DNA of 64,000 bases from Geomonas subterranea (GTDB taxonomy: Bacteria > Desulfobacterota > Desulfuromonadia > Geobacterales > Geobacteraceae): the NCBI RefSeq assembly GCF_019063845.1, contig NZ_CP077683.1, positions 1,860,001 through 1,924,000 on the forward strand. The letters run 5' to 3'. The notes beneath the pieces were generated by a model that made no database searches, was not told the origin of the DNA, and saw only the letters and a program-made list of their open reading frames with translations. Positions within the stretch are counted from its first letter, which is position 1. Every line of letters starts with the position of its first letter. Shown here in pieces: positions 41,927 to 49,566 of the stretch. The position numbers and the translations under genes are program-made.

Positions 41927-44748
41927 TCCCGGGAAAGGGTGACCGCGGTGGAGGGGAGCCGCGCCGCCTCCCCGTTCACCAGCAGCGTGAAGAGCTCGGC
42001 GCTCCCCGAAAGAAGCAGCGGCTCGTCGATCCGCTCCATGGTCACCAGCACGGCCGGGACCGGCTCCGGGTCAGGCCCCGGCTCGGGCGGGACCGCCGCC
42101 ACCGGCGCCGGAGGGGGGGGAAAGGGGAGCACCCTCGCGCCGGCCGATTCGAACATATCCTCGTCGAACTTCACCTTGATGCCGAAGAAGGGGCCTTGTC
42201 TCTGGTGGCTCTCCCCGGTCAGGTCGCGGTCGTCGAGCCGCGCGTAGTTGTACCCCGCCGAGAGCACCACGTTGCGGTAGACCCGGTAACCCGCGCTTCC
42301 CACAGCGCCCAGGGCATGTACCCCGGCGTCGTACTGGTTCAAAAGCTTCAGGTACGCGGAGAGTTCCCAGCGCTCCGCGAGATCGTAGGAGAGGCCGGCG
42401 AGGACCAGGTCGGTGTAGGTGTTCCAGCGCCCCCCGGTCCCCTCCGACCAGGTGAGCTTCCCGGCGTATTTCCCCTGCGCGGTCCACCGGCTCACCAGGC
42501 GGTAGGTCGGCTCGGCCGACACGATCACGCTCCGGTTGTCCGGGGTTCCCGGCACCGTTTCCCGCTTCTCCCCCTTGTAACGCACCAGGGTGAGGAGCTG
42601 GAGCGGGTCCCCCGCCAGCGGGCGGAAGGCGCCCCCGAGGTAGCTGTCCAGGGTGAGGTCGCTGCCGGTACCGGCGTCGCGGTCCCAAAGGGAAACCTTC
42701 CCCAGAAGGGTGAAGGAGGGGGTCAGGCGGTAGGCGGCGTGGGCGCCGTAGAGCGAGGCTGTTTCGCCGGGAGCGGTCCTGATCTCGTACCGGCCGGTCA
42801 GCTTCAGGTCCTTCGCGCGCAGGTATTCCCCCGCCAGGGTGAAGGCGGTGCGGGTGCCGGCGTCCCCCCGCACCGTCTGCACCCGCTCGAAGCTCGAATT
42901 CACGAAGAGCCCCTGCGCCACGCGGTAGCGGCTGTTGAGCCCAAGGACCGCCTGTCCGCGTTCGCCGGAGAGGGAGTTTTCCAGCTGATACCCGGTGCGC
43001 GAGGCGAGGTTGAACCCCTCCTGCTCCACGAGTTTGCTGTGCAGGTCGATGTTGCTCTGCTCGGTGCTGCCGGCGACGCCGCTGGAGAGCGTATAGCCGG
43101 TGGTGAGCCGCATCCGGTCGCTGAGCCTGCTCTCCAGGCCGAAGAGGGTGGCGTGCCGGATGAGGGGGGAACCCTCCTGGTACTCCTCGGTGAGAAAGGC
43201 CCTGGTACTCCTGTTCAGGCGGTAGTCGAGCTTCAAAAAGGTCTTGGACTGGTATTCCGCGATGGTGGAGGAGGAAAGGAGCTGCTCGCGCCGCAGCGTC
43301 GCGTCGAGCCTCGGGGTGAGGCTCCCCTTGACCGCACCGTAGACCAGGCCGGCGTCGCCGCTTTTTCCCTCCTTCTCCTCGCGCAGAAGTTTCACCCCCG
43401 CATCCGCGTCCAGCAGGGAGAACCTCCGCGTCATCCCCAACTGGTTCCCCAGGAGCCTGCGCCCCACGCTCTCCTCGCGCTGCACGAAGCTCTCGGCGAA
43501 GATGCGGGTGCTCCCCCCGTCCCGGTAATCGAGCCGGCCGCCGAACTTCTCGGTGCCGGTCTCGTTGCCGCTCATCGACGGGTTGAAGAAGTCCGCGTCC
43601 ACCCGGCGGTAGTACGCCGCGAGGGAAAGGGGCCCGGCCGGGTGCAGGGCGAGGTCGGTCTTCCAGGCGCTTCCCCTCCCGTTCACCAGGCTCTCGCTGA
43701 CCGCCCCCTCCCCCTTCAGGGTGAGCCATTGCCCGATGCGCCAACCGGCATCGAGGCCGTACAGGGAGGTCTCCCTGACGGCGTGCTCCTCGATCACCGC
43801 GGTCCCCCCCAGGTACCCCTGGTCGCCGCGGAACTGGGCGCGCCCGCCGTAGACGTAGCGTTTTTCCCCGCCTCCCTGGGCCTGGTAGGTGACGACGATG
43901 GTGACCGGGTTCAGGAACTGGTCCAGCGAAGCAACCGGCTCCTTGAAGAGGATCGTCCCGGCGAGGTAATCGATGGAGTAATCCGCGTAGCGGACCTTTT
44001 CGGTGACGGAGAGGACGCGCTCGGAGTGGTAGCGGTCACGCACCTCGATGCGGACCCGCTCGCTGTTCTCGAAGAGCGGCCTGCGGGACAACAGGTAATG
44101 GCCTGAGGTGCCGTTGCCTGCGATCTCGTCCCGGGTGATGGTCTCCTCGGTGCGGCTTTCGAACCCCTTCACGGTGAGGTGGTCCCGGTTCACCTCCAGC
44201 TTCGCCCCGTTGAGGGCGCGGTCGTAGCGCGAGAATTCGTTCTCGGAGAGGACGGTGCGGTAGTCTCCCTCCATGAGATAGGAACGGCCGGACTCGACCT
44301 TCATGTAGAGTTTCCCCCTGGACTGGGCGTCGTACCCGATGTCGGTGGCGTCGCCATACACCGGGTAGTACTTCTCGGGGTCGAGGGTCTGGAACACCCC
44401 ATCCCGGCGCTCCTTGTCGGAGTCGTATGCGGCGGTGAAGCGGTAGTCGCCCGACAGGGGGCCGCGGGTGTAGAAGGCGAGCCGTTCGTCGTGGAATATC
44501 CCCGCGTCGCCTCCCGTCTTGGCACCCACGGTGGCGCTCCCCAGGCCGACCAGGAGCCATTCGGCGGGGGGGGCGGGGCTCAGGGGGCCGGAAGCGGCCG
44601 GCACCAGTGGGATCTCCGGTGCGAACGGCGACGGGGGAGGCACTCCGGCGGCAGCGGCGGCGGGGGTGAGGGGGGCTCCGGTGCCGGCATCATGGCGAAG
44701 TCGGCCCGCGCGGGACCGCCGAAGGGGACGGTGACGAACTGCGACCAC
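41689..44748 (-). CDS. Beta-barrel-like central segment of the giant surface protein
   Basis: Useful coding spans about 41789 to 44669. After a Pro/Ala-rich linker it reads EWLLVGLGSATVGAK, then about 850 residues of regularly alternating amphipathic strands (for example LSGDYRFTAAYDSDKE, YGGRAQFRGDQGYLGGTA and SAGYRVYRNVVLSAGYNYA). This is the look of a large outer-membrane barrel. The region ends with GPFFGIKVKFDED, a terminal-strand-like sequence, then a Pro-rich linker and the start of the FlgD-like domain. The extreme N-terminus before the linker is out-of-frame sequence. Confidence 0.7.
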   Translation of the reverse strand: MVAVRHRPLRRSRAGRLRHDAGTGAPLTPAAAAAGVPPPSPFAPEIPLVPAASGPLSPAPPAEWLLVGLGSATVGAKTGGDAGIFHDERLAFYTRGPLSGDYRFTAAYDSDKERRDGVFQTLDPEKYYPVYGDATDIGYDAQSRGKLYMKVESGRSYLMEGDYRTVLSENEFSRYDRALNGAKLEVNRDHLTVKGFESRTEETITRDEIAGNGTSGHYLLSRRPLFENSERVRIEVRDRYHSERVLSVTEKVRYADYSIDYLAGTILFKEPVASLDQFLNPVTIVVTYQAQGGGEKRYVYGGRAQFRGDQGYLGGTAVIEEHAVRETSLYGLDAGWRIGQWLTLKGEGAVSESLVNGRGSAWKTDLALHPAGPLSLAAYYRRVDADFFNPSMSGNETGTEKFGGRLDYRDGGSTRIFAESFVQREESVGRRLLGNQLGMTRRFSLLDADAGVKLLREEKEGKSGDAGLVYGAVKGSLTPRLDATLRREQLLSSSTIAEYQSKTFLKLDYRLNRSTRAFLTEEYQEGSPLIRHATLFGLESRLSDRMRLTTGYTLSSGVAGSTEQSNIDLHSKLVEQEGFNLASRTGYQLENSLSGERGQAVLGLNSRYRVAQGLFVNSSFERVQTVRGDAGTRTAFTLAGEYLRAKDLKLTGRYEIRTAPGETASLYGAHAAYRLTPSFTLLGKVSLWDRDAGTGSDLTLDSYLGGAFRPLAGDPLQLLTLVRYKGEKRETVPGTPDNRSVIVSAEPTYRLVSRWTAQGKYAGKLTWSEGTGGRWNTYTDLVLAGLSYDLAERWELSAYLKLLNQYDAGVHALGAVGSAGYRVYRNVVLSAGYNYARLDDRDLTGESHQRQGPFFGIKVKFDEDMFESAGARVLPFPPPPAPVAAVPPEPGPDPEPVPAVLVTMERIDEPLLLSGSAELFTLLVNGEAARLPSTAVTLSREWMASLDLKGGRFATPLRLLASVEEPDQVRAWSLVFLNRSGEEIRRMGARALPPGGSTGRGRPTGAGWSRGRSTSASSR

Positions 44749-45749
44749 CCCACTCCCGCGAAGGAGGTGTTGTACGGCAGCGGGCGGAGTGCCGGGTCGA
44801 GCGTTTCCCGGTCTATCTTCAGAACGTGATTGCCCGAGGCGACGCCGGTGAAACTGTACTGTCCCTCGGCGTCGGAGAGGACGAAGGAGCCATCCTCCAG
44901 GTATATCCTCACCCCGGGCTCCCCCGCCTCGCCCGGGTCCGGGATGCCGTTGCCGTTCCGGTCCCGGAAGATCCTCCCCATGATCACCGCCTTGTCACCG
45001 AGGATGGAGGGGCGCACCTTCACTGCGGCGCTGGCGGGCGGGGATACGCTGCCACTTCCCGTCCCGGTGATCCCGGAGGCCCGGGCCCAGTTGACGCTGG
45101 TGCCGGCGGGGACTCCTGCCAGGAGAACCAGCCGGTAGGAAAGAAGCTTCACGGCAGCCGGCGCCATACTCCCGAGGTCCCAGCCGAGATGCCGCGATGA
45201 GCCTGCCGGGTCCGCGACGGCAGAGCCGTCCACGCGGCTCGAACCCTTTATGTACCGGAACCCGGCGGGGATCTGGTCCTCCACGGTGACGTGCTCCAAA
45301 GGCGCCGCCCCCACGTTCTCCACCCGCACGGTGTAGGCCACGATGTCACCCGCCTCGGCGACGGTGCTCCCCGCCTTCTTGGTGACCAGCAGGGAGCGCG
45401 CCAGCACCGTGTTGAAGGTGCTGTTGCTGAGCGTCGGTGCGCTGCTCAGGCTTGTGGTGACGCCGGCGGTGTTCACGATGGGGGCGTTGCCGGGGGCGTC
45501 CCTGCGCACCGCGGCGCGAAAGGTGATCTCGCCGCTGAAACCGGCCGGGAGCGACGGGATGTCGAAGCGCACGGCGCGGCTGCCGGCGTCGTAGCTCACC
45601 GTCCCAGCCAGTCCCTCCGGGAGCAGGGCGCTCCCGGGCTGGTACTCGAGGAGTTCGTCCAGCGGGTCCAAAAGCAGCACCCCTGAAACAGCGGAGGCCC
45701 CGCCGTTACTGAGCGCGAGGCGGTAGGAGAGGACGGCTCCCGGGAGCAC
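44580..45749 (-). CDS. DUF11 and SdrD B-like segment of the giant surface protein
   Basis: This frame carries a DUF11 domain (ARSLLVTKKAGSTVAEAGD, then YTVRVENVGAAPLEHV and VEDQIPAGFRYIKG). A Ca-binding-like SdrD B or carboxypeptidase-regulatory module follows (GRIFRDRNGNGIPDPGE, then VLSDAEGQYSFTGVASGNH). It begins near YRLALSNGGASAV, continuing the fold left unfinished by the N-terminal segment. After PAPEPP the frame degenerates because of the C-run shift. Confidence 0.7.
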   Translation of the reverse strand: MLPGAVLSYRLALSNGGASAVSGVLLLDPLDELLEYQPGSALLPEGLAGTVSYDAGSRAVRFDIPSLPAGFSGEITFRAAVRRDAPGNAPIVNTAGVTTSLSSAPTLSNSTFNTVLARSLLVTKKAGSTVAEAGDIVAYTVRVENVGAAPLEHVTVEDQIPAGFRYIKGSSRVDGSAVADPAGSSRHLGWDLGSMAPAAVKLLSYRLVLLAGVPAGTSVNWARASGITGTGSGSVSPPASAAVKVRPSILGDKAVIMGRIFRDRNGNGIPDPGEAGEPGVRIYLEDGSFVLSDAEGQYSFTGVASGNHVLKIDRETLDPALRPLPYNTSFAGVGWSQFVTVPFGGPARADFAMMPAPEPPSPPPPLPPECLPRRRSHRRSHWCRPLPAP

Positions 45750-46381
45750 CGCGCCCGCGGGGGAGACCCCTTCAGCACGGTGACGCTGCCGGGAACGGGA
45801 ACCTGCAACTGGTCGCTGACGCTGCTGCTGCGCGCCGGGAACAGCACCGAGGTCGCCGACAGGACGATCCCCGTCACCCTCCCCTCGCTCCCCGCCGCCG
45901 GAACCGCCCGGAGCACGAGGTTGACCGAGGCGCCCGCCGCCACCGGCCCCACCACCTGGACCCCCTCGGGATTGGCCGGTACCGGCGTCACCCCGTCCCC
46001 TTGGTAGAAGCGCAGGAGGGGCGCGGGAGCGCTCTCCGTCACCCCCTGCAGCGGTACCACCTTCAGCTGGAAGCTGTCGGGGAAGTTTCCCCTGTTGGTG
46101 AGGACGTGCTGGAAGTCGACCGGCACCCCCGCCTGCGCCGTAGCGCTACGGGGCGGGACCAGCTCCGGGTCCGCCAGGTCCCGCACGGTGATCTGGGTCT
46201 GGTTGGAATGGACCTGACGCGGTGAAGGGGTGGCGAACCGCGCGGAGAAGCCGTGGCTGATCACGGTCCCGGACGGGGTGAGTGCGCATACGGCAGCCGG
46301 GAGCACCATCAAAAGCGCGATGCCGAGAAGGCATGCCCGGACCAGTTCCCCTCCCATCTTGCGCCATCCCGGGACTGTCAT
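45596..46381 (-). CDS. N-terminal segment of the giant surface protein (signal peptide and first DUF11-like domain)
   Basis: ATG 46381 opens a signal peptide (LVRACLLGIALLMVLPAAVCA) and a first strand-rich domain with VLTNRGNFPDSFQLKVVPLQG typical of DUF11-like bacterial surface repeats. The sensible sequence ends at VPGSVTVLKG (about 45768). Beyond it the frame reads Arg/Ser/Cys-rich nonsense, while the neighbouring frame continues the domain. It starts 20 bases after the upstream DUF11 gene. Confidence 0.7.
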   Translation of the reverse strand: MTVPGWRKMGGELVRACLLGIALLMVLPAAVCALTPSGTVISHGFSARFATPSPRQVHSNQTQITVRDLADPELVPPRSATAQAGVPVDFQHVLTNRGNFPDSFQLKVVPLQGVTESAPAPLLRFYQGDGVTPVPANPEGVQVVGPVAAGASVNLVLRAVPAAGSEGRVTGIVLSATSVLFPARSSSVSDQLQVPVPGSVTVLKGSPPRARCSREPSSPTASRSVTAGPPLFQGCCFWTRWTNSSSTSPGAPCSRRDWLGR

Positions 46382-46401
46382 CAGTTTCCCCGATCATTTC
46401 A

Positions 46402-47709
46402 TTATTGGACCTGCGCCTTGAAGTACAGATAGATGGTCCTGCCCGGTGCGAGGATGCCGCCGGCGGCAGAGGTTGCTCCCTCGCCGAGTTGCGCGATGAC
46501 TCCCCCCTCCCCGATCCTCGCCTGGCCGCATTGCGCCGCCGCACAGGGAGCCCCCTCGCCGGTCGGGGCAAGGGAGAGCAGCAGCGAATCGGGTGCGACG
46601 ACCAGGCCGGGAGGGATGGGGCTGTCGATGCTGACGGAGGTGGCCGGGGCGGAGCCGCCGTTGGTCACCGCCATCCGGTACTGGAGCAGGTCGCCGGGCA
46701 CGGCATCCGCGCTCGCGGCGAAGATCCCCCCCCTGGTGAGGTTGCGCACCCCCTCGCTCAGGAGGACCACGGCGGACAGCAGGGTCGTGTTCACCTGGTC
46801 GGTCCCGCTCGCCCCGGTGCCGGACGCCGCGACCGTGGATTCGCCGCGCGCCCCGTCGCTCCCTGTTTCCGGGACGGTGACGGCGAGGAAGAACCGGTAG
46901 GAGGCTCCCGGTGCCAGGGAGCCGGTTCCCGCGGATCCGTTGATCTCGCCGGCCTGGCGTACCCCGTCGCCGGCGATCCCCCCCCCGGCGCCGTCATCGG
47001 CGAAGAGCTCCCCGCGCCAGCCGCTTCCCATGGTGACCGAGAGGGAGAAGGCGTTGTCACCGTTACCGACGTTGGTTACCGTGTACGGGTAGTTCACCAC
47101 GGTACCGGGGGAGCCGGTGCCGTCGGGAGGTGCCGAGACGATGACCGCGGCGGTCTCGACGCAGGCGACGGTTTCGGTCTTCACCTGGTCCACGGCCAGC
47201 GGGTCTCCGATGGAGACGGCGGTCACCGCGACGCGGTGGCTCGCCCCCGGGGTGAACGAAACCGGGCTCACCCGGACCAGCAGGGAGAGCGATTCTCCCA
47301 GCGCGAGCGACGCGCTCAGATACCCCCCCCCGGAGAGGTCGGCGGTACGGTCCACGCCCCCCGCGTCGAGATAGCCGACCGTGACGGCGGCCCCGCTCCC
47401 CGGGCCCGTCAGCAGGAAGCGGTCCGGCTGGTCCCCGGCGTTCTTCACCTGCACCCGGAACTGGGCGGCAAGTCCGGGATAGGCGGGTTGCGATCGCGAC
47501 TGGACGCTGGCGGTGCCCTCGTAGATCCCCTCCCCCAGGTAGGCGGCATCCGTTTCGCTGGCGAGGCGGACCATGAGGTCGGGCCGGCTGGCGGCGAAGG
47601 CCCCTTTTCCCATGAAGAGCAGGAAAAACAAAACGCAGCAAAGCTGCGCAAGCTGTTGGATCAGGGGGTTGTACGTATCAGGAAATTTATTAGAAGTGAC
47701 TAATCTCAT
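46402..47709 (-). CDS. Exported DUF11-type repeat protein, first gene of the surface operon
   Basis: The 435-residue protein has a signal peptide (LCCVLFFLLFMGKGAFAAS). About three tandem beta-sandwich modules follow, recognisable by AQFRVQVKNAGDQPDRF, NYPYTVTNVGNGDNAFSL and LQYRMAVTNGGSAPATSV, the hallmark of DUF11/CARDB-like extracellular repeats. No anchor or sorting signal is visible at the C-terminus, which ends in YLYFKAQVQ. It is likely secreted or periplasmic and may partner with the giant barrel protein downstream. Confidence 0.75.
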   Translation of the reverse strand: MRLVTSNKFPDTYNPLIQQLAQLCCVLFFLLFMGKGAFAASRPDLMVRLASETDAAYLGEGIYEGTASVQSRSQPAYPGLAAQFRVQVKNAGDQPDRFLLTGPGSGAAVTVGYLDAGGVDRTADLSGGGYLSASLALGESLSLLVRVSPVSFTPGASHRVAVTAVSIGDPLAVDQVKTETVACVETAAVIVSAPPDGTGSPGTVVNYPYTVTNVGNGDNAFSLSVTMGSGWRGELFADDGAGGGIAGDGVRQAGEINGSAGTGSLAPGASYRFFLAVTVPETGSDGARGESTVAASGTGASGTDQVNTTLLSAVVLLSEGVRNLTRGGIFAASADAVPGDLLQYRMAVTNGGSAPATSVSIDSPIPPGLVVAPDSLLLSLAPTGEGAPCAAAQCGQARIGEGGVIAQLGEGATSAAGGILAPGRTIYLYFKAQVQ

Positions 47710-47761
47710 GTCTTAGAAAAATATCAGACGGCGGCGCATAGGCAACCAGCGGAAAGAAAAT

Positions 47762-47790
47762 TTGTCTTTTGCACATTCAAATGGTATGAA
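47762..47790 (+). promoter_or_regulatory. Sigma-70-like promoter for the DUF4911-tldD pair
   Basis: TTGTCT, exactly 17 bases, TATGAA. It ends 32 bases before the start codon at 47823. Confidence 0.5.
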
Positions 47791-47822
47791 CGAAATCCGG
47801 GCCGGAGTGGCCCGAGGGAGGG

Positions 47823-48065
47823 ATGATGGAAACCGCCAACCGCTACTACCAGCTGGCCAACCGCGACATCGTGTACATGAAGTACATCCTGGAGGCCCAC
47901 GAGGGGCTCACCACCATGAGCACCATCGACGGCAAGCGGGGGATCGTGCGGGTCAACTACCCGGTCTGCTTCGGGGCCGAGGTCGACTCGCTGATGCGGG
48001 CGCTGGGGGAGGAGATACAGGTCACCGAGGTGACCGAGGCAGGTGAGCCGTGCTCGAAAGCGTAG
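47823..48065 (+). CDS. DUF4911-type small protein
   Basis: The 80-residue product (METANRYYQLANRDIVYMKYILEAHEGL...) has the size and pattern of DUF4911 proteins, which I recall as short conserved proteins without known role in anaerobic bacteria. GAGGGAGG precedes two adjacent ATGs. Its last 16 bases overlap tldD, indicating cotranslation with that protease. Confidence 0.75.
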   Translation: MMETANRYYQLANRDIVYMKYILEAHEGLTTMSTIDGKRGIVRVNYPVCFGAEVDSLMRALGEEIQVTEVTEAGEPCSKA

Positions 48066-49432
48066 ACGCGGCGGCGATCCTCAGGCGCGCCCTCGCTGCC
48101 GGTGGCGAGTTCGCCGACATCTACTACGAGGATGGCGCCTACACCTCGGTTGCGTGCGAGGACGGCAAGGTGGAGCGGGTGCTGTCGGCGGCGGACCGCG
48201 GCATCGGTATCAGGGTCATCTCCGGGTTCTCGACCGCTTACGCCTACACCAACCAGCTGAGCCAGGAGTCCCTTTTGCAGCTCGCCGACACGGTGAGCCG
48301 CGGGGTGCGCGGCGGCGTCCCCCACCCCGATTTCAACCTCTGCGCCCGCAAGTCCGCCCCCGGCTATCCCGCGGCCATCCCCCCGGACCAGGTGGAACTG
48401 GCGCGCAAGGTCGACCTGGTCGGCCGGGCCGACCGCGCCGCGCGCGGCTTCGATCCCCGCGTCAGGCAGGTGCTGGCGGTGTACCGCGATGCCCGCGTGA
48501 AGACCCAGAGCGTGAACTCCCTGGGTGAGTTCCACGAGGAGAGTTCCTGCTCCACGGTGTTCATCGTCCAGGTCGTGGCCCGGGACGGCGCGGTGACCCA
48601 GACCGGGTACGAGCCGCTGGGCGCGGCACGCGGCTTCGAGCTCTTCGACGGGCTCCCCCCTGAGGAGCTGGCGCTCAAGGCGGCGGCGCGGGGGGTGATG
48701 ATGCTCGGGGCGCGCAAATCGCCGTCGGGGCAGTTCCCGGTGGTGCTCTCCAGCGAAGCGGGGGGAACCATGGTGCATGAGGCGATCGGCCACGGGCTCG
48801 AGGCGGATCTGGTGCAGGCGGGGAGTTCGGTGTACCGGGGGAGGATCGGGGAGCGGGTCGCCTCGGAGCTGATCACCGTCGTGGACGACGCCACCATCCC
48901 CCATGCCCGCGGCTGCTTCGGCTTCGACAGCGAGGGGACGGCGGCGCAGAGGACGGTGCTGGTGGAGAACGGCGTTCTCAAGGGGTACCTGTACGACCGG
49001 CTCTCGGCGATGAAGGACGGCTGCGCCTCCACCGGAAACGGACGGCGCGAGTCCTACCGCAACCGCCCCATCGTTCGCATGACCAACACCCTGATCGCGC
49101 CGGGGCAGAGCGATCCGGCGGAGATCGTGAAGAGCGTCTCCAACGGCCTCTTCGTCAAGCGCATGGGGGGCGGCCAGGTGAACACGGTGACCGGGGACTT
49201 CGTGTTCGAGGTTTCCGAGGGATACCTGATCGAAAACGGCGTGGTGAGCGAGCCGGTGCGGGGAGCAACCCTGGCGGGAAACGGCCCCGAGGTACTGCGG
49301 CAGATCTCCATGGTGGGGAACGACCTTGGTTTCGGCATCGGCACCTGCGGCAAGGACGGCCAGGGGGTGCCGGTATCGGACGCGCAGCCCACGCTCCTCA
49401 TCCCGGCCATCACCGTCGGCGGCGCGCGCTAA
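48050..49432 (+). CDS. tldD: Metalloprotease TldD
   Basis: The 460-residue protein contains the TldD zinc motif HEAIGHGLE (HExxxH) near residue 244. An N-terminal domain (FADIYYEDG, GIGIRVISG) and a C-terminal domain with CGKDGQGVPVSDAQPTLLI follow the family pattern. TldD works with TldE/PmbA to process modified peptides and degrade unfolded peptides. The TldE partner is not in this window. Translation starts at a GTG inside the preceding gene. Confidence 0.93.
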   Translation: MLESVDAAAILRRALAAGGEFADIYYEDGAYTSVACEDGKVERVLSAADRGIGIRVISGFSTAYAYTNQLSQESLLQLADTVSRGVRGGVPHPDFNLCARKSAPGYPAAIPPDQVELARKVDLVGRADRAARGFDPRVRQVLAVYRDARVKTQSVNSLGEFHEESSCSTVFIVQVVARDGAVTQTGYEPLGAARGFELFDGLPPEELALKAAARGVMMLGARKSPSGQFPVVLSSEAGGTMVHEAIGHGLEADLVQAGSSVYRGRIGERVASELITVVDDATIPHARGCFGFDSEGTAAQRTVLVENGVLKGYLYDRLSAMKDGCASTGNGRRESYRNRPIVRMTNTLIAPGQSDPAEIVKSVSNGLFVKRMGGGQVNTVTGDFVFEVSEGYLIENGVVSEPVRGATLAGNGPEVLRQISMVGNDLGFGIGTCGKDGQGVPVSDAQPTLLIPAITVGGAR

Positions 49433-49499
49433 AAAAACTGGTTGAACCGATCTGTCGCCACAGGGATCGACAATCCCCTCTCCCTACTAACCTTCCCTC

Positions 49500-49537
49500 A
49501 CCCGCCCTGCGGGCACCCTCTCCCAGAGGGAGAGGGG
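49500..49537. repeat. GGGAGAGGG-type intergenic inverted repeat
   Basis: CCCGCCCTGCGGGCACCCTC then CTCCCAGAGGGAGAGGGG, the same design as the elements at 23675-23860 and near 28695, located between convergent genes. Confidence 0.6.
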
Positions 49538-49566
49538 ACAGGGGCATCGCCCCTCAGTCCCCTCCC

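Larger units (their letters stand above)
40781..46381 (-). pseudogene. Giant DUF11 / SdrD-like / beta-barrel / OmpA surface protein, broken by three frameshifts
   Basis: Four overlapping frames on the minus strand join into one domain-consistent protein of about 1,870 residues. The order is signal peptide, DUF11-type repeats, SdrD B-like domain, Pro/Ala linker, long beta-barrel-like region, FlgD-like and OmpA domain. The frame breaks at a G4 run (45767-45770), a C6 run on the coding strand (44670-44675) and a G5 run (41784-41788). At each, one extra base restores a sensible protein. All three shifts go the same way. The alternatives are sequencing error, recent inactivation, or slippage-based switching. 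The rest of the gene shows no stop codons in the composite frame. Confidence 0.75.

Noticed and set aside
42196-44106. 636-residue plus-strand frame in the giant surface gene
   Set aside because: Its composition is Val/Glu/Gly/Gln-rich as expected for the complement of GC-rich coding DNA, and it lacks any recognisable domain or start signal.
40781-46381. Three programmed -1 ribosomal frameshifts making one giant protein
   Set aside because: The runs are not all good slippery heptamers, no conserved stimulatory structure was seen, and three in one gene would be extraordinary. Decay, slippage or sequence error is simpler.
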